A stretch of DNA of 64,000 nt from Aegilops tauschii subsp. strangulata (taxonomy: Eukaryota > Streptophyta > Magnoliopsida > Poales > Poaceae). Under the pieces are notes generated by a model. It was not told the DNA's origin, made no database searches, and saw nothing but the letters and a program-made list of their open reading frames with translations. A program made the position numbers and the translations under genes. Shown here in pieces: positions 54,929 through 64,000 of this stretch (position 1 is its first letter; the number at the start of each line of letters is the position of its first letter). The stretch is taken from assembly GCF_002575655.3 (NCBI RefSeq), contig NC_053039.3:377929633-377993632 (forward strand). The letters are read 5' to 3'.

Positions 54929-56884
54929 TCAAAACTGGCAAGAAGTTCCCAGCCTCTGCAGCGGGCGCGGGCCGGCGCCAGCCGCGTGCTTCCGTGCCTG
55001 GAAGGCGCTCGGGAGGAGCTCCTGGAACTTGTCGAGGAACGCAGTCCACTCCTCGGAGCCCATGTCCGACAGCTTCACAAAACTGGCGCTGGGAGGGAGC
55101 ATCTCATTCGCGCTCCTGCTTCCAGACTGATACATACTACCTTCGCCACTATAGTTAGTTTTAGCAGCCACCTTGCTCTTCGTCTTCGGAATGCCTCCGT
55201 GGTAGGGCTTAGCTTTCCCATGGAAACCAAACCCCTTCAGCAACGCGGACAGCTTTGAGACGGGAGGGACCAGCTTAGGAAACATACCGTTCAAGGGGTC
55301 GGAGTCATCCTTGACCATCTCCTTCTCATCATCATCCTCCTCATCACACTCGGCTAGCTTTGACAGTGGATTCCTGTGGCTTGCCTTCATGGGACCAAAC
55401 CTGCTGAATGAGGGTGATTCAAATGCATCTGAATCATCCTCGCCGTCAAGAGAGAACTGGGTGAAGTCATCATCGTCGTCTTCAACTCCGGCTTCTGGAA
55501 GAAATAGCTCTCTGTCCTCGACCCACTTCCTTGCCTCCATGCAAAGAAGCTCAAGCTCACTTGGCTCTTCTTCTTTCCTCCCAGTAAACTGCCTGCTCAT
55601 CATCTCTCCAATTTCGGACAAGCAGAGGCCAAATGCTGCACCTTCCTTGAGAAATATTGTTGACAGCACCAGCACCCGCAGACATGCCTTGCGGATCATG
55701 GGAAGCTCCATCCGTAGCATCTCAGCATCTTTTAAAGGATCCAATTTTGCAATGTATTCAAGTTCCTCCTCAGAGAAAGGGATGGATGCTTGTGGCCAGT
55801 GAATCCATTCGAAGTAAGGGTCTTCTAGACACTCGGGCAGACAAAGACCATGATCAATAGGAATGAGTTCGGTCTGCACACCAAAATTGTCAGACCCAGG
55901 ACCAACTTTCCTGACCAGAAGATTACCCGAATGCCTGTCCGTGTTGAAGATTCTGATGTCAAGAATGCCGATCCGGTGCACAGCAGATACAGGGAAGCTT
56001 GATGTCCCATGGTCGCTGGCATCAAAATCATGAGGGATGAACTGCTGCAATGATGCAATCTTGCTCACAGCCTGTGATTTGTTGTGGAACATCTTATGAT
56101 TGCAGCCAACAGTGGCATTCACATTGAACACAGTGTGTGTGATCTTGACCAGCATGGTTGGAGGAACATTTGCAAAGTTGCCATGGTCAAGGAGGTAAGC
56201 AGCAACCTCTCTGAACCCTGTCTCACCAACTCGTACAGACCTTTTGAGGCCTGGCTGTCCAAGGGTCTTCCCTACAAAGCCTTTAGGATTATTTGGAGCA
56301 AATGGTTCCTCATCAGTTGGCTTTACAATTGCAACATGATCACCCCAAATGTTCTTGAAGTAGTAGGCACCACCCATCCCACTGTTAACAGCTACTGGGT
56401 CAACATCATTCCTTATGGCTTTGACAATATCCTTAGCAAGCTGTTTCATCTGAGGGGAAGGGCTTGAACATCCAAGGATAGCAATGGGTCCACTACGGTC
56501 TCGCTGTTGCACGCCGTTTCCAGTAGGAGAGAGACAAGGTGTTGAGCTGCTCCGGTGCATCTGATTCCTTGTGAGGAGCAACGGCGAGTCATTGCGGACA
56601 TTGCTGAGATCATTGTTCAGAACAAGATCACCAAAGGTCAGTGAGCTCTCCTCTGTGGAAACATTCAAAGCTATCTGCAGCTTTTTTTTCACAGAGTGCG
56701 CATTTTCTCCCCTCTCCAGTTCAATGCCCAGGACAGAACCATTATCAGTTTGAACAAAAACTCTCTTCCAGCTCAAAGGTCTCCCCTCAGTTTTGCTACT
56801 TGCAGGATAGTCACTGCTGAAACTCCGATCCAGGACTGCAACAGCCATCTGTGTCTGAACAGGACAATCCAAGTCCCTGGACAT
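54929..56884 (-). CDS. PI4KG: phosphatidylinositol 4-kinase gamma
   Basis: A 651-residue protein in one uninterrupted coding exon. A ubiquitin-like domain spans about residues 41-107 (RVFVQTDNGSVLGIELERGE...). The linker has HRSSSTPCLSPTGNG, a signature of the plant gamma5/gamma7 group. The PI3/4-kinase domain spans about 160-430, with an ATP-binding lysine in HVAIVKPTDEEPF (K188), the catalytic loop IFNTDRHSGN (D316) and the metal-binding IPIDHG (D344). The C-terminal tail is acidic and disordered (EAGVEDDDDDFTQF, ECDEEDDDEKE). Animal-like type II PI4 kinases make phosphatidylinositol 4-phosphate. Plant gamma members often lack lipid kinase activity and instead phosphorylate or bind proteins, with roles in nuclear transcription-factor release, cell division and ubiquitin-linked turnover. 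All key residues are intact, so this is the clearest functional gene of the window. Confidence 0.96.
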   Translation of the reverse strand: MSRDLDCPVQTQMAVAVLDRSFSSDYPASSKTEGRPLSWKRVFVQTDNGSVLGIELERGENAHSVKKKLQIALNVSTEESSLTFGDLVLNNDLSNVRNDSPLLLTRNQMHRSSSTPCLSPTGNGVQQRDRSGPIAILGCSSPSPQMKQLAKDIVKAIRNDVDPVAVNSGMGGAYYFKNIWGDHVAIVKPTDEEPFAPNNPKGFVGKTLGQPGLKRSVRVGETGFREVAAYLLDHGNFANVPPTMLVKITHTVFNVNATVGCNHKMFHNKSQAVSKIASLQQFIPHDFDASDHGTSSFPVSAVHRIGILDIRIFNTDRHSGNLLVRKVGPGSDNFGVQTELIPIDHGLCLPECLEDPYFEWIHWPQASIPFSEEELEYIAKLDPLKDAEMLRMELPMIRKACLRVLVLSTIFLKEGAAFGLCLSEIGEMMSRQFTGRKEEEPSELELLCMEARKWVEDRELFLPEAGVEDDDDDFTQFSLDGEDDSDAFESPSFSRFGPMKASHRNPLSKLAECDEEDDDEKEMVKDDSDPLNGMFPKLVPPVSKLSALLKGFGFHGKAKPYHGGIPKTKSKVAAKTNYSGEGSMYQSGSRSANEMLPPSASFVKLSDMGSEEWTAFLDKFQELLPSAFQARKHAAGAGPRPLQRLGTSCQF

Positions 56885-58800
56885 AGAATGGCTGAGCTGC
56901 CTGTCTGCCTTTATCTGCTTCCACCTCTCCTGTAGCCCACCAGAGAAGCAAGAAAACTCGTAGCAAGAGGAAGAAAGAAGACTTCAAACTGATCACTGCA
57001 GAGCAATCAATAGTAGGCCATAGATGAAGATGTGTGCACACCCTCTTGCATCAACTGAAAGCACTTTATCTCACAGTTCAGTGGTAGATACCCTGCATAA
57101 GAAAGAAAAAATGAACCATGAATAACGTAGGTTTTGCACAAGATAAGCTTTCTAGATATAAATTTTTAGACATGTAGAACCAGGAAATTTTTTGGAAGTA
57201 TGGCAGACATATATCCTGATGAGAAGGACGTAGAAGCAAAACAGAAGGACATCTTATTATACGGTAATGGCATGAGTTTCTACAAATTTTCGAGTTAAAC
57301 AGTCTAGCAGACCATGAAATAGCCTGAAGTTGCTGCCACAAGACAAAGCCTCTTTGGATCTTCTTGTTTGCTCATTTCAGTATTTCTGTTTTTTTAGCAA
57401 GTCTTGCACCATAGCAAGCAATAGCCGATAGCATGGCTTCATAAAATTCTTAATAGTACTAAGATAATACACCCAGGGTAGTTGTTAAGCATATTAAAGT
57501 TTAAATACACTTGACAATTCTTCCACCCTTACATCTAGATTCCACATCTTCACTTAATCAATAACCATAAACCCCAGACAGGAATAAATATATTTCGGTC
57601 CCATGGTGACAGTAGGCTTTAGATCTCAACTTCATTCATACAGTATCATCATTTGATACAAATATCTAGAATTTCAGACATAAGCATGCATACAACTCAC
57701 AAATAGAAGGTTAGCTCCCACTCTTGGCAGGAATAGAACAATCAAAACTGAAAACAGCTTCTCATGACAACAAACAATCCTTATGATCATGATTCATGGC
57801 TGTATATGATAAACTTTTTTTTAGTTCATATAAGAGAGGATATCGCCTTATCCTGAACTAATAAAAAATCACCATAACCATCACTCAGATAGAGGAATAA
57901 ACAGTAGTAGATCTGCAGGCAGTGGTAGAGAGCAAATAGTTGTTCCTAAACTGATCTCAGTCGGTATAGTTCACTAGCCATAGGTAGATCTAAAATTTCA
58001 GAGATTCTTACTGAACTCACAACTATCCCTCACCAAAACATACACAGCAAAACAATCGGTCGTACCCAGATTAAAACAAGTTTGTCAGAATTACACCAGA
58101 AAAAGGTCCTCTTCGCTGCATGTATCAAATTGTTCAGATCACCTAGATGGTTTGAGAATACTAGGGAAACGACAAAGCAGGAGCTCGGATAGAACCCCGC
58201 AGTACCACACTCACTCCCACCAATTCGACACGATAAAATTCGTGAGTAAACGGCTTAAAAGTACGAACCCGCGCATGGATCCTGCGTGTTCCCAATCGAT
58301 TAGACGAACCCCCAAATCCCACGCATTTCGACTGAGCAAAACCAACAAAAGTAACAGAGGACGCAGCACCACGCACGCATCACAACCATTCTCAAATCCT
58401 CCACAGCTCAGAACCTAAGAGACTGAAACCCTCGGACGATGGCCCGAGAAATCGCGCGCTAAACCGCACACGAGGGCAAAACAAAGGCGAAATCTCTAGC
58501 CGATGCGCATTTCCGCAGGAGCTGCACGCATAGCTCCAGTTCGTCCGAGAGACGTCTCGAGTCCGCACTATCCCCGTCGGACTACAGCGTCCATCCCACT
58601 GTCCCAGCGCGAGGCGAGGTTGCAGGACTCACCGGCGGGACGGCGGATCTGGGCGCTCGAAGGCGGGGAGCGGGACGGAGCGACACCGCCACCTCCTCCT
58701 CGGGCGGCCGGACCAGTCGCCGGCGCAGATCCGACGGCGGGCGGCCGCGCCGTACGGCCTCCTCCTCCTCCTCCCCGCGGTGGCGCGATTCCTTTGTCCT
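56885..58800 (-). other. 5' leader of the kinase gene with a 1.5-kb intron
   Basis: On the minus strand a strong acceptor (tttttctttcttatgcag|) at 57,093 and a strong donor (cccgccg|gtgagtcc) at 58,632 define an intron of 1,540 bp. Leader exon 2 is 56,885-57,092 and GC-rich exon 1 begins near 58,790 and ends at 58,633. Long leader introns next to a GC-rich first exon are common in plant housekeeping genes and often raise expression. A weak aataattata lies at 58,808-58,820. The transcription start is an estimate. Frames inside the intron are not genes. Confidence 0.7.
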
Positions 58801-58859
58801 TTTCCGGGTATAATTATTTTTCCTCCTCCTCCTCCTCCGCCTTGCTCAGTGGGTGAGGG

Positions 58860-60110
58860 TGTGGCTTAACTCGAGGTAGACCAGAGGGACGGGTTAATCT
58901 AATACTCCCGTGGTTAAGCCGACCCCCTTCGCGCCTCTCTTATAGCCGGCCGGATTTGCGATTTGGCCCCTCCAAAATGGAGGTATTTCCTGGAATGGCT
59001 CTCCTGGGGGTCTTGCCTCCTGGGGTCACGACAAGAAATTTTGCCACTTGCACATTGTTGTACTACGTCGTCGCTTTGGATCATTCATGGGGTGAAAGAG
59101 GCCTGTGATGTACGTATTTATGAGTTTGTTGGGAGTGTGTATGCGCTGGCTCGTGTGGTCATCTGAACTAGTACGATCCATTTTTGTGTATTGTGTCATA
59201 AAAATTTATATGTGGTCCTATTTTTTAAAATTATTTTAGGCTTTCTGCCAATATTCTTTCAACAGTATGGTGTGTTCGTCAACTATGAGACGTCTATAAT
59301 GACTTCGTCAATCCAAATATCTGCTAGTCCATTCTCTCAAAGTTGCTTATATGGATGGGGTGTGCAGTGCATATATGGGTGAGTGTTCATTTGTGTAGGT
59401 GAGCATCTGCGTCTCTATGTTTTTAAAATTGAAAAAATAGTGTGTTCCAAAACGGTACAACCTCGTGTTCTACTGACATATTAGCATTTTACACACCAAT
59501 TAATTAGTGTATTATTTTGATGCTTCTTTGAACCCATTTCTGAAGTAAGCATGTCTATATTTTTGACAAGTCAAGTTTAATGGATAGTGTGGTTCTTTGG
59601 ATTGGGATTCATTATTGAGTACTGCAGCATCATGAAATGCTGCATTATATTTTACAACCCTCGGTTTTATTGAGAGAGTGACATGCGGAACAACAGACGC
59701 CAACATATTTATGTACCACATTCCTTCCAGATGGTCTCTGAATATGCATCTTCATCAAGTCATTGTCGTGTTTATGTGTTGTTTCTAGCTCGGTCTCTTT
59801 CTAAAAATCAATTTATTAAACTTAATTTAAAATAAATTGAGTTGGTTCAGCCTTTTTTTGGCGTGGAATTAACTATCTTTTTTCAAAGTTTAGAATTGAA
59901 CTATCTTAACCAAGCCATGTGCTGGTATCCATTCCCAGCCATAGATATGTGCTAGTGCAACATGGCTGCAACAAAACTGGACTTCTTCCATGGGAATATG
60001 TTCAACTACCATACATGACGTGCACTGCTTTTGTTAATTAATCACAACAACTGCAGGGAACATTTTTCAATTACTGCCCCTGCTCCTCTCTTCTGGGCAA
60101 AGATTATACC
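58860..60110. other. upstream flank of the kinase gene with a retroposon tail
   Basis: No gene is seen. At 59,355-59,440 the sequence gggtgagtgttcatttgtgtaggtgagcatctgcgtctctatg followed by an A-rich stretch resembles the 3' end of a common Triticeae non-LTR retroposon. The remainder is AT-rich and unrecognised. Confidence 0.35.
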
Positions 60111-60139
60111 CTGTATTAATTATAAAAAGCTTAAAACAA

Positions 60140-60780
60140 GAGCAGACCGCAGTGGTATTACCCAAAACTGGAGAAGTGGACACCGCCAAGTGCGTGTCCG
60201 CAAAAAGAGGGTCGCACGCGTCCTTTCATGCAAAAAAGGAGCCCCCGATACTTTCCTTTCCTCGGGTTCCCGGTCCGGCAAACAATATTTCACGGGCCGA
60301 GAGGGGCAAAACGGGAAGAGCGGAGGAAAGCGACGTGGGGGATTAATTAGCGAGCCGTCACGTCGTGCGAGTCTGTTGCTTCGGGATCGGAAGAAGCCTC
60401 TAGAACGGCACGGCAGGTCCGGTCCGCACATGGCACCCCGGGCGCTCTGTTCTGACCGGGCCGGCCCGATGCCCGGGCACCACCTGGCGCGGCGCGACTG
60501 GAGGCGGTGAGCGCACCGCGGTGCGTGCCCGTGGGGGTGGGGCCGGGGGCCTGGGCCCCGCGTGGAAGCGTGCGTGGGTGGCGCGTCCGCGCGAGCCGCT
60601 ACGCTGCCGGCGCGGGGGCGGCACCGCGGCGGTGGCGCGGGATCGTGGCCCGTGGGGGTGGGAGGCAGGCGAATCTCCGGTGACCCCCTCCCGGTGCGTG
60701 GAGCTGCGCGGCAGGCATGCGATCGGCAGCTTCCTCCTGTCTCACGGAAACGCGAGGGACCATTATCTGTCCATCCAGAG
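60140..60780. other. GC-rich island without a recognisable gene
   Basis: GC-rich DNA with CpG-rich words and long open frames on both strands (the longest 60,120-60,824 minus). The translations are Arg/Pro/Gly-rich with no domain, as expected from base composition alone. It may be the promoter/first-exon island of a lost gene or a GC-rich transposon part. Confidence 0.3.
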
Positions 60781-61024
60781 AACTCTGACAACAAACTAGA
60801 AATTTTGCAATTAGATGCGTCCACTCCTCAATCAACATTTTTGCAAGCTTGATGTACTGCCAATCTTCTTCCTTGAACATTGGTGGATGATGTAACCATT
60901 ATCGCAGCTAATAATGTAATGTTTGAACATTATGGCTCGCCTACCAGGGACGATGATGGACGGCAGATAGGCTGGCACGCCGTGGTATGCCGCATGCTCG
61001 CTTGTTGCTCCTTCACCTAGTAAG

Positions 61025-61480
61025 TTTGGCGTGAGATCTTAGCGTGGTGCCGCTCCGCCGCCAACCTGCCATTTTCGGACTCGGAATTCCACGTCTGGTT
61101 CGCCACATCCATTCGAGATCCCTCGACAGCCTTACGACGTGGCCTTGCTATCATCTTCATCCTCACTGCTTTGGAGGCTCTGGAAACACCGCAACAGACA
61201 TGTGCTCATCATCGACCGACCCTCACTTACGCGGTTTGTCGAGCAGATCAAGGAAGACGAGCATGGGCTCGCGCGGGGGGCAAGGGACTTGGCAACCTCA
61301 TTGGTGAGATTTAGGGCAGTTCTCTAGGACCGCGCACCCCTTATCTTGTTTATGCTTGTTTGTCTCACTCACCCGTCCGTCGTGTTTGTGCTTGCGAGCT
61401 CACGTCTGCAATTACTATAATCTATTCTTTCTATCAGTGCAATGATACGCAAGTCTTTTACGTATTCGCGGAAAAAAAGT
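61025..61480 (+). mobile_element. LINE 3' end
   Basis: Across two frames the text reads FHVWFATSIRDPSTALRRGL and LLWRLWKHRNRHVLI, the C-terminal signature of plant LINE polyproteins. It ends at tgatacgcaagtcttttacgtattcgcggaaaaaaa (61,444-61,479), the same type of tail as the LINE piece at 23,285-23,451. It is 5'-truncated. Confidence 0.75.
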
Positions 61481-61739
61481 TTGAACATGAAAAAACATAA
61501 CTACTTGTAATAAGCAAACTCAATGAAGAATACAATCAACCTTAGGATTCGTGTAAGCACAAAAGAAAAAATATTTGAACGAAAATAGCTATCTAGGTCG
61601 ATTAAGCCTTATATAGTCACCTTCCACAACTAACACGAGGGAGTAAGTATTGGCCAAATCATTATCTTAACTAATCAATATATAATTCAGATAAACAAAC
61701 TCATAAGTCACAAACGGGCATCCACAAACCTCCATCCCA

Positions 61740-62780
61740 TAACCTTAGCCTCCATTGCATCCATCCCTTTTTTTAGCGCCACCACGTGAGGCCATTGCAT
61801 TGACAATGACGACAAGGTTGTTGCGGCCCGCCGTTACCCATCCCCCCTCCAAGTCTGACATGTTGTTGCCATGTTCCTATGGATCCCTCATCTGCAGTGT
61901 CTCCCAACCTCTCACTATCACCTCTCATTGTACTTGCGGCAGTTGGTTGTGGCGACATCGTTCCTAGCTGATCGTCCATGGTCTGTGCTTGTTTTGGTGT
62001 CGACGACAGCTGCTTTGTTACCTCTTGTCAGGCCTCTGGCCTCTCCCCGCCTATCTCATCGTCTACCTCTCCCCTCCAGTTGGTCGGATCCTCAGACAGA
62101 TCTAACAGTAGATCCGCTGGATGTGGACCATACGCCTCCCCTCGATCCGTCTTCGACTGATGAGAGGCTTCGCTATTTGTTTTTTCTTAGCAGTTTGGCT
62201 GGGTCATGATATGCGCATGGTCTTTGGGTGGCTCCGCTTGTGTTGTATCTACTTTTCCTAGTCTTCGTCGTGGTGGACTTCGTCCTTGATGCTCGCGTGC
62301 TTCCTCCTATTCCCTTCGGTTGGTACTCACCCCTCCCTCACGACCATTGTTCTACGGCTTTTGTTGATAGCCGGTCTAGCGGCGTTGGGTTGACAGGCAT
62401 CCTTGTTTGGCGATGTTGCGCTAGTCTTGTGCATGTGGCATGATTTTCAAGGCTTAGGATCCTTCGTCCCTTTCTATGTGTTGTGCTTCTGTTATTATGA
62501 TTGTTGTCATCATGATAATCACATTGGGGGTCACATTGTAGCTTACGGGTGTCTAGGCTCTTATGATGGAAGATTCTTGCTTTTCATTCCTTGTGATGTA
62601 CTATCATGAAAGGTTTGGTCGTGGATCGTCAATTCTTGAGTTGGTAATCCTTAGGTCGTTTTAGTTTGTGTCGTGTCTCTTGTATGGGGGTCGTCCTTTT
62701 CTTTGGTGGAGAATCAATTTCTTCCTTAATAAATTCATATGCAGCTATTCCGACCGAAAGAGCAACTCAAGAGCAGGCAC
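61740..62780 (+). other. non-LTR retroposon-like sequence
   Basis: No protein motif is convincing. The end of this part (gtatgggggtcgtccttttc...taataaattcatatgcagctattccgaccgaaagag, 62,684-62,763) resembles the 3' end of wheat LINEs (…aatacgcagctctcctgcgtattcgag). The similarity is loose. Confidence 0.3.
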
Positions 62781-62854
62781 TAGCTATTATAAAAAATTAT
62801 ACAGAAGGTGAGGCGGCTCCGTGAAGATGAAATAAGGTTCTCCCCACCCATCAG

Positions 62855-63327
62855 TGGTAAAACCAACGGATCTCGGGTAGGGAGTCCCGAGCTGTAGGTC
62901 TAGGAACAATGGTAACGGGGGTAGAAGGGACACGGTGTTTACCCAGGTTCGGGCCCTCCCCAAGAAGTAAAATCCCTACTCCTGCTTTGATTATATTGCG
63001 ATGATGGAGTACTGGGTACAAGTTGATCTATCTCAAGATCATATGATTGTGTTCTAAACCCTAAGGCTGGTAATCGTGCTTCTAAAGACTAAACCCCTCG
63101 GCTTATATATGCGCTGGGGGTACCTAGGTTACACACATGGTCGGGCGCCAACACGCCGGCTATAGAGCAATCCTTAAAGTACACGCCAAGTCTTCAGAGG
63201 TTTCCATCTTGGTTACGCGGAGGTTCTTAGCTTCGGTAGTCCTTCCTTTTAGTGATCGGCGCGACATAAGCCCGGCCCATGAACTGCGGGCCGTATAGGT
63301 TAGACCCCTTAGTCCAGGACACTGTCA
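62855..63327 (+). repeat. gypsy-type LTR, isolated
   Basis: The sequence begins tggtaaaaccaacggatctcgggtaggg and ends ccttagtccaggacactgtca. In between lie tgtttacccaggttcgggccctc and a TATA-like ggcttatatatgcg (63,101-63,112), all in the order known from Triticeae gypsy LTRs of the Tat group. The end resembles that of the Tat LTR at 11,786. No internal region follows. I could not find a target duplication, so its exact ends are uncertain. Confidence 0.55.
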
Positions 63328-63769
63328 CCACCTGGCCCTCGTCCTGGCGGTGTGTCTCGTGTCATGGGAGGGCGTGTGGAGGTGTGTAACCGACGGATCT
63401 CGCGGGGTTTGGTCGGCGTCTGTCTTCAGTGGATCTGCGTGGATCCGGTCTTCATTCGTCCGCGTTCATGTGCCTACAGGTTGGATCCTTTCGACCTACG
63501 CTTCTTTTCGTCAACGACAGTTGTTGTTCTGGTGCGATGGTCCTTTAGGCGTTAGCACGACAACTTCCTGGTTGTCTACTACAAACAAGGTTTGCCCGAC
63601 TCATGTGAGGTAGAGACGATGATGGCGGCGCGCCTTCAGCTCGCCCTAGTGCTTGTAGTCGTTACTAGGTGGTCACATGCATGGATGTAGTTTCCGTTAC
63701 TTCTCATGTTCTTTGCATTGCCATGATGTTTCATGAATTGATTGAAAGTTCTTTCCGTAAAAAAATCAA
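63328..63769 (+). other. retroposon-like tail
   Basis: GT-rich sequence ends in tgaattgattgaaagttctttccgtaaaaaaa (63,735-63,766), an A tail of non-LTR type. Open frames at 63,350-63,613 have no motif. It may be the continuation of the sequence left of the LTR at 62,855. Confidence 0.3.
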
Positions 63770-64000
63770 GTGCAATTGTTCTGCATGGTTAGAAAAAAGG
63801 TACATTTACCACAAAACACAACACCGGATAATAGGATAACATTGGTTAAACGCCAAGCAACATGTTGCAGATGCCAATAACATCTGAAATCTGCATGAAA
63901 GAGGGGATGACTAGTCTACGGGGATGTATGGAATATTTTTGAAGATGTCAAGTTTCAACATACTCCTCGAGGGGCCAGCAGAGTTGCTCCCACACTTGCA
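63770..64000. other. window end, nothing recognised
   Basis: Short AT-rich stretch without motif or terminus. Confidence 0.3.

Noticed and set aside
54752..55258. Plus-strand frames opposite the kinase gene
   Set aside because: They are antisense to a clearly conserved kinase coding region and its 3' end and have no domain of their own.
58152..58418. 88-codon frame upstream of the kinase
   Set aside because: It lies within the kinase leader intron and shows no conserved features.
60120..60824. Minus-strand 234-codon frame
   Set aside because: Its Arg/Pro-rich composition follows from the GC-rich island, with no motif, promoter or splice pattern.

Overview
The window is plant nuclear DNA from a grass of the wheat/barley tribe (Triticeae). 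The LTR retrotransposons are of the Angela/BARE-1/WIS type that dominates those genomes, they are nested in one another, and Stowaway, PIF/Harbinger, hAT-like and Mutator-like DNA transposons fill most of the rest. No bacterial-style operon, rRNA, tRNA or CRISPR array was seen. I could do no database search, so family names rest on motifs and termini that I recognise.

Layout. (1) 1-18,892 is one nested stack: the 3' part of an Angela-type copia element (to 4,717) sits inside the reverse transcriptase of a Tat-lineage gypsy element (4,718-11,786). That element sits inside the 5' LTR of a second, more decayed copia element (11,787-18,892), which sits inside a LINE (18,893-19,660, minus strand). 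The gypsy element carries an antisense gene with a B3-like fold between pol and its 3' LTR. (2) 19,683-27,800 is low-gene DNA with nested MITEs, LINE fragments and a putative Mutator-like inverted repeat. It holds one small gene (22,783-23,217) for a secreted RGF/GLV/CLEL-type peptide precursor. (3) 27,807-32,798 is a complete short-LTR copia element (139-bp LTRs, perfect 5-bp target duplication) next to a PIF/Harbinger transposase pseudogene (32,873-34,033). (4) 34,200-42,750 is a tandemly and segmentally duplicated proline-rich gene remnant. Its two copies were invaded separately by a hAT-like element (35,520-36,511) and a 3.7-kb Mutator-like element (39,006-42,708), so each copy supplies the empty site of the other's insertion. 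(5) 43,250-48,013 is a minus-strand copia element split by an Angela-type solo LTR (45,183-46,897, perfect target duplication). (6) 48,903-51,077 is a PIF/Harbinger element with its own dead transposase, followed by a Stowaway MITE.

(7) 51,700-58,800 is the gene island. A second RGF/GLV/CLEL-type gene (51,940-53,139) has well-formed splice sites that could give two different C-terminal peptides from one signal-peptide exon. Convergent to it is an apparently intact phosphatidylinositol 4-kinase gamma gene (coding 54,929-56,884, minus strand) with a 1.5-kb intron in its 5' leader. (8) 58,860-64,000 is again repeats: LINE tails and an isolated gypsy-type LTR.

The two RGF-like genes lie on the same strand about 29 kb apart. 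They share a promoter block, the exon layout and the last residues of the peptide, so they are an old tandem duplicate pair pushed apart by transposons. The 51.9-kb copy keeps the Asp-Tyr sulfation site; the 22.8-kb copy has lost it. The dual-output peptide gene and the antisense B3-like gene inside the gypsy element are the two most unusual things here.
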